This document shows, one piece after another, positions 27,309 through 35,559 of a stretch of DNA of 64,000 nucleotides. Source of the DNA: JBELMB01 sp042088665 (lineage in GTDB: Bacteria > Pseudomonadota > Alphaproteobacteria > Rhodobacterales > Rhodobacteraceae); NCBI GenBank assembly GCA_042088665.1, contig JBELMB010000003.1, positions 12,575 through 76,574 on the forward strand. Direction: 5' to 3'. Numbering within the stretch: the first letter of the stretch is position 1; the number at the start of each line of letters is the position of its first letter. Position numbers and translations under genes: made by a program. The notes under the pieces are model-generated. The model ran no database searches and was not told the origin of the DNA. It was given only the letters and a program-made list of their open reading frames with translations.

Positions 27309-27474
27309 CGCTTGGTCATACCCGCCATGCGATACCCCAGTGAGACACCCTGTCCGGTTATGCGATTGGCCGGGATAGGTTAAGTCCGACTCCCGACAGG
27401 CGACGATCCAAGGCCGCATGCACGCGGCTCCAACGCATGCACCCGTATGCGCGCTTGAGCCAGGAGGACCTCTC

Positions 27475-28650
27475 ATGACCAATGTTGTTATCGCAAGCGC
27501 TGCCCGCACCGCCGTCGGCAGCTTTAGCGGTTCGTTTGCAACCACTCCGGCGCATGATCTCGGCGCTGCCGTGCTCGAGGCACTGGTAGAACGCGCCGGC
27601 ATCGCCAAGGAAGACATCTCCGAGACGATCCTCGGCCAGGTGCTCACTGCTGCGCAGGGTCAGAACCCGGCGCGCCAGGCGCATATCAACGCCGGTCTGC
27701 CGAAAGAAAGCGCCGCATGGGGCATCAACCAGGTCTGCGGGTCGGGCCTGCGCGCCGTTGCCCTCGGCGCCCAGCACATCCAGCTTGGCGATGCCGCCAT
27801 CGTCGCCGCTGGCGGACAGGAAAGCATGTCGCTCTCGACCCATGCCGCGCACCTGCGCGCCGGCCAAAAGATGGGCGACATGAAGTATATCGACACGATG
27901 ATCCGCGACGGTCTCTGGGACGCCTTCAACGGCTACCACATGGGCCAGACCGCGGAAAACGTCGCAGATCAGTGGCAGATCACCCGCGAAATGCAGGACG
28001 CCTTTGCCCTCGCCTCCCAGAACAAGGCCGAAGCCGCCCAAAAGGCCGGCAAGTTCGACGACGAGATCACGCCCTTCACAGTCAAGCACCGCAAGGGTGA
28101 CATCGTCGTGGACAAGGACGAATACATCCGCCACGGCGCGACCATCGAAGGGATGCAGAAATTGCGCCCCGCCTTCGCCAAGGACGGCTCAGTCACGGCG
28201 GCCAATGCCTCCGGCCTGAACGACGGCGCGGCCGGTGCGCTGTTGATGTCCGCCGACGAGGCCGAGAAGCGCGGCATCGAACCGCTTGCCCGCATCGCGT
28301 CCTTCGCGACCGCGGGCCTCGATCCGTCGATCATGGGCGTCGGACCGATCTATGCCTCGCGCAAAGCGCTGGAAAAAGCCGGTTGGAAAGTCGACGATCT
28401 TGACCTTGTCGAAGCCAACGAAGCCTTCGCCGCGCAGGCCTGCGCTGTGAACAAGGACATGGGCTGGGATCCGGCCATTGTGAACGTGAACGGCGGCGCG
28501 ATCGCCATCGGCCACCCGATCGGGGCCTCCGGCGCGCGTGTGCTCAACACCCTGCTCTTCGAGATGAAGCGCCGCGATGCCAAGAAAGGCCTCGCCACGC
28601 TGTGCATCGGCGGCGGCATGGGCGTGGCCATGTGCCTCGAGCGCCCGTAA
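27475..28650 (+). CDS. phbA: acetyl-CoA C-acetyltransferase (PHB beta-ketothiolase)
   Basis: 391 residues. All three catalytic loops are intact: Cys88 in INQVCGSGLRA, His in IAIGHPIGASGAR and Cys in TLCIGGGMGVA. It condenses two acetyl-CoA to acetoacetyl-CoA, the first step of polyhydroxybutyrate synthesis. ATG 27475 follows a strong AGGAGG. The reductase phbB follows on the same strand, but 482 bases away instead of the usual short gap. No PHB synthase is in this window. Confidence 0.96.
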   Translation: MTNVVIASAARTAVGSFSGSFATTPAHDLGAAVLEALVERAGIAKEDISETILGQVLTAAQGQNPARQAHINAGLPKESAAWGINQVCGSGLRAVALGAQHIQLGDAAIVAAGGQESMSLSTHAAHLRAGQKMGDMKYIDTMIRDGLWDAFNGYHMGQTAENVADQWQITREMQDAFALASQNKAEAAQKAGKFDDEITPFTVKHRKGDIVVDKDEYIRHGATIEGMQKLRPAFAKDGSVTAANASGLNDGAAGALLMSADEAEKRGIEPLARIASFATAGLDPSIMGVGPIYASRKALEKAGWKVDDLDLVEANEAFAAQACAVNKDMGWDPAIVNVNGGAIAIGHPIGASGARVLNTLLFEMKRRDAKKGLATLCIGGGMGVAMCLERP

Positions 28651-29132
28651 ACAGCCGCACCCTGGACGGTGGCCCTCTTGCTGTGGGTCACCGCTCCGCT
28701 CTAGGCACAGCAGCCCTTCTCCAAGAGCATGGTGGAATGTAGCGTGATCTACGACTGGCTGAGGCAAATCGGCACCGCACCCAGCCGTGCTCAAAACCGT
28801 CTTGGCCAAGCCCGCAACTGGTCTCCTGCCTATGCCTCTGAGGCGCTCAGACAGGCGCAATGCGAAAGCCCATGCGATCCGCCCCACGACATCGCGGCAC
28901 TGGAACTGGAACTGGAACTTGCCCTGAAATGGGCCGGACGCCTCTCGGGCGCATTCAAAATGCAGGAAAGCAAGGACTGGCTGGACGACTGCCACAGTTT
29001 CGGCAGGGCGCGGGCCATCCTGAGCCAAAAGGCCACGGCCTCAAAAATGGATAAGCGCGAAATAAATTTGCGCAAACCTCGACAGGAAGGTAACAAAGTT
29101 ACCAAACCAAAGACCATACTGGAGGACATCCC
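28651..29132. other. 482-base gap inside the phbA-phbB pair
   Basis: Unusually long for this gene pair. A plus frame (28729-29145) overlaps the phbB start and is not supported by a ribosome site. The last 80 bases contain TTTGCGCAAA (palindromic) and GTAAC-AAA-GTTAC, plausible regulator sites, then TGGAGGA before phbB. phbB may have its own promoter here. Confidence 0.5.
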
Positions 29133-29858
29133 ATGGCACGTGTAGCACTCGTCACCGGCGGCAGCCGCGGCATCGGTGAAGCCATCTCAAAGGCCCTCAA
29201 GGCCGCTGGCTACGAAGTCGCAGCAACCTACGCCGGCAACGATGAAAAGGCCGCCGCCTTCACCGAAGCCACCGGCATCAAGACCTACAAATGGAACGTA
29301 GCGGATTACGACGCCTCCAAGGAGGGCATCGCCAAGGTCGAAGCTGATCTTGGCCCCGTCGACGTCGTCGTCGCAAACGCTGGCATCACCCGCGATGCGG
29401 CCTTCCACAAGATGACCCCGCAAATGTGGAACGAAGTGGTCGACACGAATCTCACCGGCGTGTTCAACACTGTGCACCCGGTCTGGCCGGGCATGCGCGA
29501 GCGTGGGTTTGGCCGGATCATCGTGATCTCTTCGATCAACGGCCAAAAGGGCCAGATGGGCCAGGTCAACTATGCCGCCACCAAGGCCGGTGATCTGGGC
29601 ATCGTGAAATCCCTCGCCCAGGAAGGCGCACGCAAGGGCATCACAGCCAACGCCATCTGCCCGGGTTACATCGGCACCGAAATGGTCCGCGCAATCCCCG
29701 AGAAAGTGCTCAACGATGTCATCATTCCGCAGATCCCCGCGGGCCGTCTGGGTGAACCGGAAGAAATCGCACGCTGTGTGACCTTCCTCGCCTCCGACGA
29801 CGCCGGCTTTATCAACGGCTCCACGATCTCCGCCAACGGCGCGCAGTTCTTCGTCTGA
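29133..29858 (+). CDS. phbB: acetoacetyl-CoA reductase
   Basis: 241 residues, SDR fold. TGGSRGIGEAI is the NADPH site, NAGITRD follows the fourth strand, and the catalytic set is Ser in VISSINGQKGQ with Tyr and Lys in VNYAATKAG. It reduces acetoacetyl-CoA to (R)-3-hydroxybutyryl-CoA for polyhydroxybutyrate. A GGAGGA site precedes the ATG. A GC-rich hairpin follows. Confidence 0.96.
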   Translation: MARVALVTGGSRGIGEAISKALKAAGYEVAATYAGNDEKAAAFTEATGIKTYKWNVADYDASKEGIAKVEADLGPVDVVVANAGITRDAAFHKMTPQMWNEVVDTNLTGVFNTVHPVWPGMRERGFGRIIVISSINGQKGQMGQVNYAATKAGDLGIVKSLAQEGARKGITANAICPGYIGTEMVRAIPEKVLNDVIIPQIPAGRLGEPEEIARCVTFLASDDAGFINGSTISANGAQFFV

Positions 29859-29868
29859 CACAAAGATG

Positions 29869-29899
29869 CCGCGTCGTCGGGCCCTCCCCGGCGACGCGG
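29869..29899 (+). terminator. phbB terminator hairpin
   Basis: Stem CCGCGTCG/CGACGCGG around a 15-base loop that can itself pair, 11 bases after the phbB stop. The trailing T tract is weak (GCTTCC). A second hairpin, CCCACCAAACCCGA/TCGGGTTGGTGGG, lies at 29948-29982. Confidence 0.6.
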
Positions 29900-30131
29900 T
29901 GCTTCCAAACATCCGTCGTCAGACCGGTGCCATCCAAAGACGACGGCCCCACCAAACCCGAACGTCACATCGGGTTGGTGGGTGGGCGAATGGCTGAAAG
30001 CCAGAGTCCCCCACACCAACACACCCGCGGATCTCCTCGGCCCGGGCCCACATGGTCTTGAACGCCCTCTTTCCTTCTCAAGGGGACAGGCCTAAAGGCA
30101 CGCGCAAGCCCTCAAAATCAGAGACCGCGTC

Positions 30132-31013
30132 ATGACCAAACCCACCGCCACCGCAATCGGCTTCTCCGCCGTTCTGCTCTGGGCCTTGCTTGCGCTCTTC
30201 ACGGTGGGATCCGCCCCGACACCTCCCCTTTTGCTGAACGCGCTGACTTTCACGCTTGGGGGCACCATCGGGCTGGTCTGGGTCACAGTCACAGGTGGCT
30301 GGTCGCAACTGCGTGCCGTGCCCTGGCGGGTCTATGCCTTTGGCACTGTTGGGCTCTTTGGCTATCATGCGCTCTATTTCTCAGCCTTGCGGCTTGCCCC
30401 ACCCGCCGAGGCCGGGCTCATCGCCTACCTGTGGCCGCTTCTCATTGTGCTGTTTTCCGGCCTTCTGCCGCAAGAACGACTGGGGCTTTGGCACGTCCTT
30501 GGGGCGCTCATGGCCTTTGCCGGTGCCGCCCTCAGTGTCCTGCGCGGTGGCGCCGCGTTCGACGCCAGCGCCCTGCCCGGTCTTGGCCTCGCGCTGCTTT
30601 GTGCGCTGACCTGGTCAGGCTATTCGGTGATTTCCCGCACCCTTGGCCAGATCCCAACGCAAAGCGTCGCTGTCTTTTGCGTGGCCACCGCCTTGCTGTC
30701 CTACGCCGCACACGCGCTCTTTGAACCGACGGTCTGGCCACAAACGGCCCTTGCCTGGGTGTCTGTACTGGCGCTGGGCCTCGGCCCCGTGGGGTTGGCG
30801 TTTTACACTTGGGACATCGGAGTAAAGCACGGTGATATCCAACTGCTGGGCACCGCCAGTTATGCGGCGCCTCTTTTGTCGACAATTGTGCTGATCATCG
30901 CCGGAATCGCTCAAGCGCATTGGAGCCTGATGCTCGCCGCAGGCCTGATCACCGCAGGGGCCGGTCTTGCGGCTTTTGGCAGTGCAAAAATGCGCAAGAC
31001 CACCCTACCCTGA
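30132..31013 (+). CDS. DMT-family (EamA) transporter
   Basis: 293 residues with ten hydrophobic segments in two EamA repeats (residues ~6-135 and ~145-280). The segment LYFSALRLAPPAEAGLIAYLWPLLIVLFSGLL is the helix 3-4 region of the family, and the sequence style is close to the aromatic amino-acid exporter YddG group. It probably exports amino acids or similar metabolites across the inner membrane; the substrate is inferred from resemblance only. Confidence 0.88.
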   Translation: MTKPTATAIGFSAVLLWALLALFTVGSAPTPPLLLNALTFTLGGTIGLVWVTVTGGWSQLRAVPWRVYAFGTVGLFGYHALYFSALRLAPPAEAGLIAYLWPLLIVLFSGLLPQERLGLWHVLGALMAFAGAALSVLRGGAAFDASALPGLGLALLCALTWSGYSVISRTLGQIPTQSVAVFCVATALLSYAAHALFEPTVWPQTALAWVSVLALGLGPVGLAFYTWDIGVKHGDIQLLGTASYAAPLLSTIVLIIAGIAQAHWSLMLAAGLITAGAGLAAFGSAKMRKTTLP

Positions 31014-31021
31014 GAACGCAA

Positions 31022-31062
31022 AACGCCTCCGGAGCCGCAAGAAACGCGGTTCGGAGGCGCGT
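31022..31062 (-). terminator. hairpin between convergent DMT and small gene
   Basis: CGCCTCCGGAGCCGC and GCGGTTCGGAGGCG arms. On the minus strand it is followed by TTTTG, so it can terminate the small gene at 31131-31244; it may also stop DMT transcripts. A second hairpin, GGGAGCG/CGCTCC (31101-31132), overlaps the small gene's stop. Confidence 0.6.
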
Positions 31063-31130
31063 TGTCCCTATAACCGGTGACCCCGGCGCAAGGACTAACT
31101 GACCGACGGGAGCGCAAAACGCTCCTGCGG

Positions 31131-31244
31131 TCAGCGGCGACGCGGGAACATCGCCGACCAAAGGCCGGCAAAGGCAGCGGCGCGCTCGGTGTGGGCTTTG
31201 CGGATGGCGTCGTAGTGGCGGCGGTCTGTGGCTGATTCAAACAT
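31131..31244 (-). CDS. 37-residue small protein
   Basis: Begins MFESATDRRHYDAIRKAHTER and ends SAMFPRRR. ATG 31244 has AAGAGG 8-9 bases upstream and the frame ends in a hairpin. The basic, amphipathic composition resembles short conserved proteins often found in Rhodobacteraceae (HYDAIRKAHxERA type). Function unknown. It lies divergent from the LysR gene at 31356. Confidence 0.65.
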   Translation of the reverse strand: MFESATDRRHYDAIRKAHTERAAAFAGLWSAMFPRRR

Positions 31245-31355
31245 CTGGGGACCTCTTGGGGTTAGTGTTCCTTGACTGTCCCTTAGATAACCCCCACGAC
31301 AAAAGGCGACAAACGAGACTTCTCAGCGGTTCAGTTAAGATATACTGATGTGAAC

Positions 31356-32297
31356 ATGTCTGATCGCCTGCCCCCCCTGACCGCCCTGCGCGCCTTCGAA
31401 ACCGCCGCGCGCCATCTGTCCTTTGCCAAGGCTGCCGAAGAGTTGAACGTCACCCCGGCCGCCCTGTCGTTCCAGATCAAGAATCTGGAGGATCACCTCG
31501 GCCAGCCCCTGTTTCATCGGTTGAATCGCGCGGTTGCTCTGACGGAGGCCGGGCAATCGCTGTCGCCCGGTGCGACCGAGGGCTTTGACGTGTTGACCGC
31601 CGCGTGGCGCGCCACATTGCGCTTGCAGGACACGCAGACGCTGACTGTGACCGCCGGCCCTGCATTCACGGCGAAATGCCTCGCGCCGCGGCTCTATGGC
31701 TTTGCCCAGGCGCATCCGGAGATCGAACTGCGCTTTGCCGCCACGCTGCGCAAGCTCGACTTTGACCGCGACGGGGTGGACGTGGCGATCCGCTACGGCG
31801 AAGGCACCGACGAAGGGCTCTTTTCAGAGCATCTGGTGGACGAAGGCATCACGCCCATGATGCGGGCAGACCTTGTGGACCGCTACCCAACCGTCGAAAG
31901 CCTGATGCACGCGCCACTGGTCGAAGACACCTCGGACAGCTTTCTGAACCCCAACCCCACCTGGCGCGCGTGGTTCAGGGCCTGTGGGGCAGAGTTTACA
32001 CCCACGCTCGCAGCGAGCTTCAGCCAGGCGGACCATGCCCTGGATGCCACACTTGCCGGTGAAGGTGTTGTCTTGTCACGGACCTCGCTGGCCCAGCGGT
32101 TGCTGGCCACAGGACAGTTGGTGGCCCCGTTTGACACGGTGCTGACAACACCGGCGCATTTCCGTTTTCTCTGCGTCAAAGGCACGGAGACACGACCGCA
32201 GATCGCGATGTTTCGTGACTGGCTTTTCGGGGAAATCAGGGCGCTGCCCACCGGGTTGGAGGGCAAGGCGCTGGTTCCCATCTCACCGCGGCCCTGA
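31356..32297 (+). CDS. LysR-family regulator, GcvA-like
   Basis: 313 residues from ATG 31356 (a GTG two codons earlier at 31350 is possible). Starts MSDRLPPLTALRAFETAARHLSFAKAAEELNVTPAALSFQIKNLE, the GcvA-type helix-turn-helix, with a substrate-binding domain after residue 90. GcvA-type regulators in this group commonly act on neighbouring transport or enzyme genes; here the nearest are a 37-residue gene and the DMT exporter. Target and effector unknown. Confidence 0.9.
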   Translation: MSDRLPPLTALRAFETAARHLSFAKAAEELNVTPAALSFQIKNLEDHLGQPLFHRLNRAVALTEAGQSLSPGATEGFDVLTAAWRATLRLQDTQTLTVTAGPAFTAKCLAPRLYGFAQAHPEIELRFAATLRKLDFDRDGVDVAIRYGEGTDEGLFSEHLVDEGITPMMRADLVDRYPTVESLMHAPLVEDTSDSFLNPNPTWRAWFRACGAEFTPTLAASFSQADHALDATLAGEGVVLSRTSLAQRLLATGQLVAPFDTVLTTPAHFRFLCVKGTETRPQIAMFRDWLFGEIRALPTGLEGKALVPISPRP

Positions 32298-32314
32298 GGG
32301 CCCGCGGGACGAAA

Positions 32315-32338
32315 CCTGCCCTGAGACACCAGGGCAGG
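32315..32338. terminator. hairpin between convergent lysR and DUF465 genes
   Basis: Perfect 9-bp arms CCTGCCCTG and CAGGGCAGG with a six-base loop; a GC-rich imperfect hairpin lies just before it (32286-32308). No T tract, so termination is plausible but not certain. Confidence 0.45.
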
Positions 32339-32351
32339 CAAGTCGTCGCGT

Positions 32352-32528
32352 TCAGGCGACGACCGAAGGCGAAAGGCGTGTGATTTCTTCTTTGATCCGC
32401 AGTTTCTGCTTTTTCAGTTCAGCGATGCGCAGGTCATCGATGCCAGGGGCGCGCTGGGCCTCCTCAACGGCATCCGAAAGCGATTGGTGCTTTCTCTTCA
32501 GTTCCTGCAAATGCGAAGTCAAGCTCAT
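32352..32528 (-). CDS. DUF465 (YdcH-like) small protein
   Basis: 58 residues, MSLTSHLQELKRKHQSLSD.., a two-helix charged hairpin with the pattern LKRKHxxLxxxIxxxxxxPGxDDxxIxxLKKxKLxIKEEI. This is the DUF465/YdcH family, of unknown role. An AGGAGGAT site precedes ATG 32528. Too short for many gene finders but a clear family member. Confidence 0.88.
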   Translation of the reverse strand: MSLTSHLQELKRKHQSLSDAVEEAQRAPGIDDLRIAELKKQKLRIKEEITRLSPSVVA

Positions 32529-32636
32529 ACGGGATCCTCCTTTCGTTGGGTCAGGTCTTCAGTCCAGCACAGGATTGCCCTCAAGTCACGCTGCAAGCGC
32601 GAGATAACATCACAGATTTGTAACAATGCCGCGGTT

Positions 32637-33428
32637 TCAACCAAATGCGGTGTCAAATTCCAACGGGGCTCCGCGCATCATGATCGCCTCGAAGCGCGGG
32701 GTGTAGCGGTTGCCGGGCTCTTCGTGCTGGTCCCCGGCATGAATGACCACCCCTGGACAAAAGCGAAACGGCGCGCGCCCTTCCTTGCGGCCCCGCAGCA
32801 GGACCAGCCGGGGCGCGCGCCCCTGTCGCGGCAGGAGCGGCAAAAGTTCCAGCGAACCGAGATGCGCCTGCATGGCGGTCAAAAGCTCTGGCAAGCGCTC
32901 TGTGCGCTGAATGAAGGTGGCCGTGCCGCGTGGCTTCAGCCGTCTTGCAGCGGTTGCGACCCAATCCGAAAGGGGCGTCTGCCCGGCGAGCGCGATCTCA
33001 CGATCTGCGCCCTGCGCTGCGATGCGGCGGCCGGGCTCAAAGTAAGGTGGATTGGCCAGAACGTGAGAGAAGCTTTGGGCGCGCATCTCCGGAGGTGGCG
33101 CGCCAAGGTCGCCCCCCCAGATCGTGCCGGACAGACCGTTCGCATCGAGATTGCGACGGGCCAGCGCGGCGTATTGGGGCTGGATCTCGATCCCCGCCAG
33201 GGTGAGGTCGGGCACCCGGGCGCCGAGACAACACAGGCCCGGCCCGGCGCCACACCCCAGTTCCAGCACCGTATCGCCGGGCCGCGCCGGAACACTGGCC
33301 GCAAGAAGCACCGGATCAGTCCCCGCCCGGTACCCCTCACGCGGTTGCAACAACTGGACGCGCCCGCCCAGCATCGCGTCCCGCGTCAGGTCTTCGGGCG
33401 CAAACTGCGCCACCTGAGTGTCGGTCAC
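32637..33428 (-). CDS. tRNA1(Val) adenine N6-methyltransferase-like protein
   Basis: 263 residues from GTG 33428. The SAM site is VLELGCGAGPGLCCLGARV (motif I), and NPPYF is the adenine-N6 methyltransferase motif. The family (TrmN6/YfiC) methylates A37 of tRNA-Val(UAC); some members act on other targets. The start lies 7 bases behind the DUF2007 stop on the same strand, so the pair is co-transcribed. A longer frame to 33476 would overlap that gene. Confidence 0.88.
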   Translation of the reverse strand: MTDTQVAQFAPEDLTRDAMLGGRVQLLQPREGYRAGTDPVLLAASVPARPGDTVLELGCGAGPGLCCLGARVPDLTLAGIEIQPQYAALARRNLDANGLSGTIWGGDLGAPPPEMRAQSFSHVLANPPYFEPGRRIAAQGADREIALAGQTPLSDWVATAARRLKPRGTATFIQRTERLPELLTAMQAHLGSLELLPLLPRQGRAPRLVLLRGRKEGRAPFRFCPGVVIHAGDQHEEPGNRYTPRFEAIMMRGAPLEFDTAFG

Positions 33429-33435
33429 ACCGGCC

Positions 33436-33654
33436 TCATCCTGCGTAGAACTCGACCCCGGCTTCACGCAGCACACGTCGGGCCTGATCTATCTCGTCGG
33501 CGCGCACCATCAGGCGGCGCGGCAATATGCCGATACTGCCTTCGAGCACGCTCATGTTTACGTCCAGCTCGAAGCTGGCTATATCCTGCCCGTCCAGAAG
33601 GGTCTTGGCGAGCGGGATCAGGGTGATATCTGTTGTACGCAAAAGCTCTTCCAT
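33436..33654 (-). CDS. DUF2007 small protein
   Basis: 72 residues: MEELLRTTDITLIPLAKTLLDGQDIASFELDVNMS.. ending RRVLREAGVEFYAG. This ferredoxin-like DUF2007 protein (putative signal transducing) usually binds or regulates partners by an unknown mechanism. It is upstream of and close to the methyltransferase gene, and divergent from ispB, with 54 bases between them. Confidence 0.85.
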   Translation of the reverse strand: MEELLRTTDITLIPLAKTLLDGQDIASFELDVNMSVLEGSIGILPRRLMVRADEIDQARRVLREAGVEFYAG

Positions 33655-33708
33655 ACGGAGGACATAAGGACAAGGCGCGCGATTTGTCGAGCCTTGCACG
33701 GGAGTGTG

Positions 33709-34704
33709 ATGTTGGATCAGGTGAAACCCAAACCGCATGAACGCCTCGCCACGTTGCTGGCAGAGGATCTGAAGGCTGTGAACGTGTTGATCCGTGAGCG
33801 CATGGCCTCTGAACATGCGCCGCGCATCCCGGAGGTCACGGCGCACCTCGTCGAAGCGGGGGGCAAGCGGTTGCGGCCGATGCTGACGTTGGCCGTGGCG
33901 CGGATGTTCGGTTACGCGGGCCCCTACCATGTCTACCTTGCAGCGACCGTGGAGTTCATTCACACCGCAACGCTTTTGCATGACGACGTGGTCGATGAGA
34001 GCAAAAAGCGGCGCGGGCGGCCGACGGCCAACCTGTTGTGGGACAATAAATCCAGCGTGTTGGTGGGGGATTACCTGTTTGCGCGGTCATTCCAATTGAT
34101 GACCGACACCGGGTCACTGCGCGTGCTGCGGATCCTGTCGGACGCGGCGGCGACGATTGCCGAGGGTGAGGTCTTGCAGCTGACCGCGGCGCAGGATCTG
34201 AAGACGACAGAAGAGATTTATCTGCAGGTGGTGCGCGGCAAGACCGCGGCACTGTTCTCGGCCGCGACGGAAGTTGGCGGTGTGATCGCGGAGCGTTCGG
34301 ATGCGGAGGTGCAGGCGCTTTTTGACTACGGGGACGCCTTGGGCATTGCGTTCCAGATCGTGGACGATCTGTTGGACTACTGGGGATCCGATGCGACCGG
34401 CAAGAACATCGGGGATGATTTCCGCGAACGCAAACTGACATTGCCCCTGATCAAGGCCTATGCGGCGGCAGATGAGGCCGAAAGCGCCTTTTGGAAGCGG
34501 GTCATCGAGAAGGGTGACCAGAGGCCCGGTGATCTCGAACACGCGCTGGAATTGCTGACGAAACATGGCGCGCTGGAGGCGACGCGGCAAGAGGCGCTGA
34601 GGTGGGCCGCGAAGGCCAAGACCGCCATGGAAGCCCTGCCCGAGAGCGACATGCGCAACCTGTTGATCGAAATCAACGATTTCGTCGTGTCACGGGTAAC
34701 CTGA
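33709..34704 (+). CDS. ispB: polyprenyl diphosphate synthase (octaprenyl/decaprenyl)
   Basis: 331 residues from ATG 33709 with GGGAG upstream. The two aspartate-rich motifs are LLHDDVVDES (first DDxxD) and IVDDLLDYWG (second). GGKRLRP and GDYLFARSF are also typical. It elongates farnesyl diphosphate to the long side chain of ubiquinone. A longer in-frame extension (from 33418) crosses the DUF2007 gene and is rejected. A palindromic repeat follows the stop. Confidence 0.95.
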   Translation: MLDQVKPKPHERLATLLAEDLKAVNVLIRERMASEHAPRIPEVTAHLVEAGGKRLRPMLTLAVARMFGYAGPYHVYLAATVEFIHTATLLHDDVVDESKKRRGRPTANLLWDNKSSVLVGDYLFARSFQLMTDTGSLRVLRILSDAAATIAEGEVLQLTAAQDLKTTEEIYLQVVRGKTAALFSAATEVGGVIAERSDAEVQALFDYGDALGIAFQIVDDLLDYWGSDATGKNIGDDFRERKLTLPLIKAYAAADEAESAFWKRVIEKGDQRPGDLEHALELLTKHGALEATRQEALRWAAKAKTAMEALPESDMRNLLIEINDFVVSRVT

Positions 34705-34709
34705 CGACG

Positions 34710-34731
34710 CGCGGGGTCAACCCCGCGCTAC
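34710..34731. repeat. 22-bp palindromic repeat, copy 3
   Basis: CGCGGGGTCAACCCCGCG plus CTAC, 5 bases after the ispB stop and 18 bases before the end of convergent ispE. Identical to copy 2. Confidence 0.88.
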
Positions 34732-34749
34732 GGGCCGCCGCGACGAAGG

Positions 34750-35559
34750 TCAGGTCAGGGTCCCCGCCTGCACCCACCACTGCGGGAATGTCGCGGACAG
34801 GGTTCGGGCCAAAGCGATATGTGCACCATCCTCCGGGACCAGTGCGAAACATGTGGCCCCGGATCCTGACATGCGGGCGAGACTGACGCCTTTGAGGCGG
34901 GATAACGCCGCGAGCACGTCGCGGATCACAGGGGCAGTCGTCATCGCGGGCGCCTCCAGATCATTTCGTTGACGTCGCAGCCACTCTGTCCAGGTGGCGG
35001 GAGAGGCGCCCATCGCGGGCAAAGCCTCCATTGAGTCGTTGTCTTTTTGGCGCAGTACCGAAAACACCTTTGGCGTTGGAACGTGCACGCCCGGATTGAC
35101 GAGGATGGCTTGCAGCGGGGGCATCGTAGCGACAGGAGTGATCTGCTCGCCTATGCCTGCCATCCGCGCGGCGCCTGCGTGTTGGCACACCGGCACATCC
35201 GCGCCCAGGCCCAGGGCGGGCGCTGTGTGGCCCAGTGCCCGCAGCACCGCACCTGCATCCGAGGAGCCGCCGCCAATGCCCGCGCCATGGGGCAGGTTCT
35301 TTTCGATATGGATCTGGCCAGTCCAGCCCGCAATTTCCGCAGCGCGCCAGACGAGGTTGCGATGATCCGTGGGCACCCCTTCGGCAAAGGGTCCGGAGAC
35401 GGTAATCCGCAGATCCGGCCCTTTGATGAGCCGGATCTGATCCCCGAAATCAGCAAAGGCGACGAGGCTGTCGAGCAGATGGTAGCCATCTGCCCGCTGC
35501 CCGGTCACATGCAGGGTCAGGTTGACCTTTGCCGGTGCAGAAACCTCAATCGGAGGCAT
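34750..35559 (-). CDS. ispE: 4-diphosphocytidyl-2-C-methyl-D-erythritol kinase
   Basis: 269 residues, GHMP kinase. The N-terminus APAKVNLTLHVTGQRADGYHLLDSL and the ATP loop NLPHGAGIGGGSSDAGAVLRAL are diagnostic; ARMSGSGATCFAL is motif 3. It phosphorylates CDP-ME in the non-mevalonate isoprenoid pathway. ATG 35559 overlaps the end of the TPR gene by 14 bases, so the two are coupled. It converges on ispB, another isoprenoid gene. Confidence 0.95.
   Translation of the reverse strand: MPPIEVSAPAKVNLTLHVTGQRADGYHLLDSLVAFADFGDQIRLIKGPDLRITVSGPFAEGVPTDHRNLVWRAAEIAGWTGQIHIEKNLPHGAGIGGGSSDAGAVLRALGHTAPALGLGADVPVCQHAGAARMAGIGEQITPVATMPPLQAILVNPGVHVPTPKVFSVLRQKDNDSMEALPAMGASPATWTEWLRRQRNDLEAPAMTTAPVIRDVLAALSRLKGVSLARMSGSGATCFALVPEDGAHIALARTLSATFPQWWVQAGTLT

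Noticed and set aside
28729..29145. Plus frame of 138 codons between phbA and phbB
   Set aside because: Overlaps the phbB start, no ribosome site, no recognisable family; more likely leader sequence.
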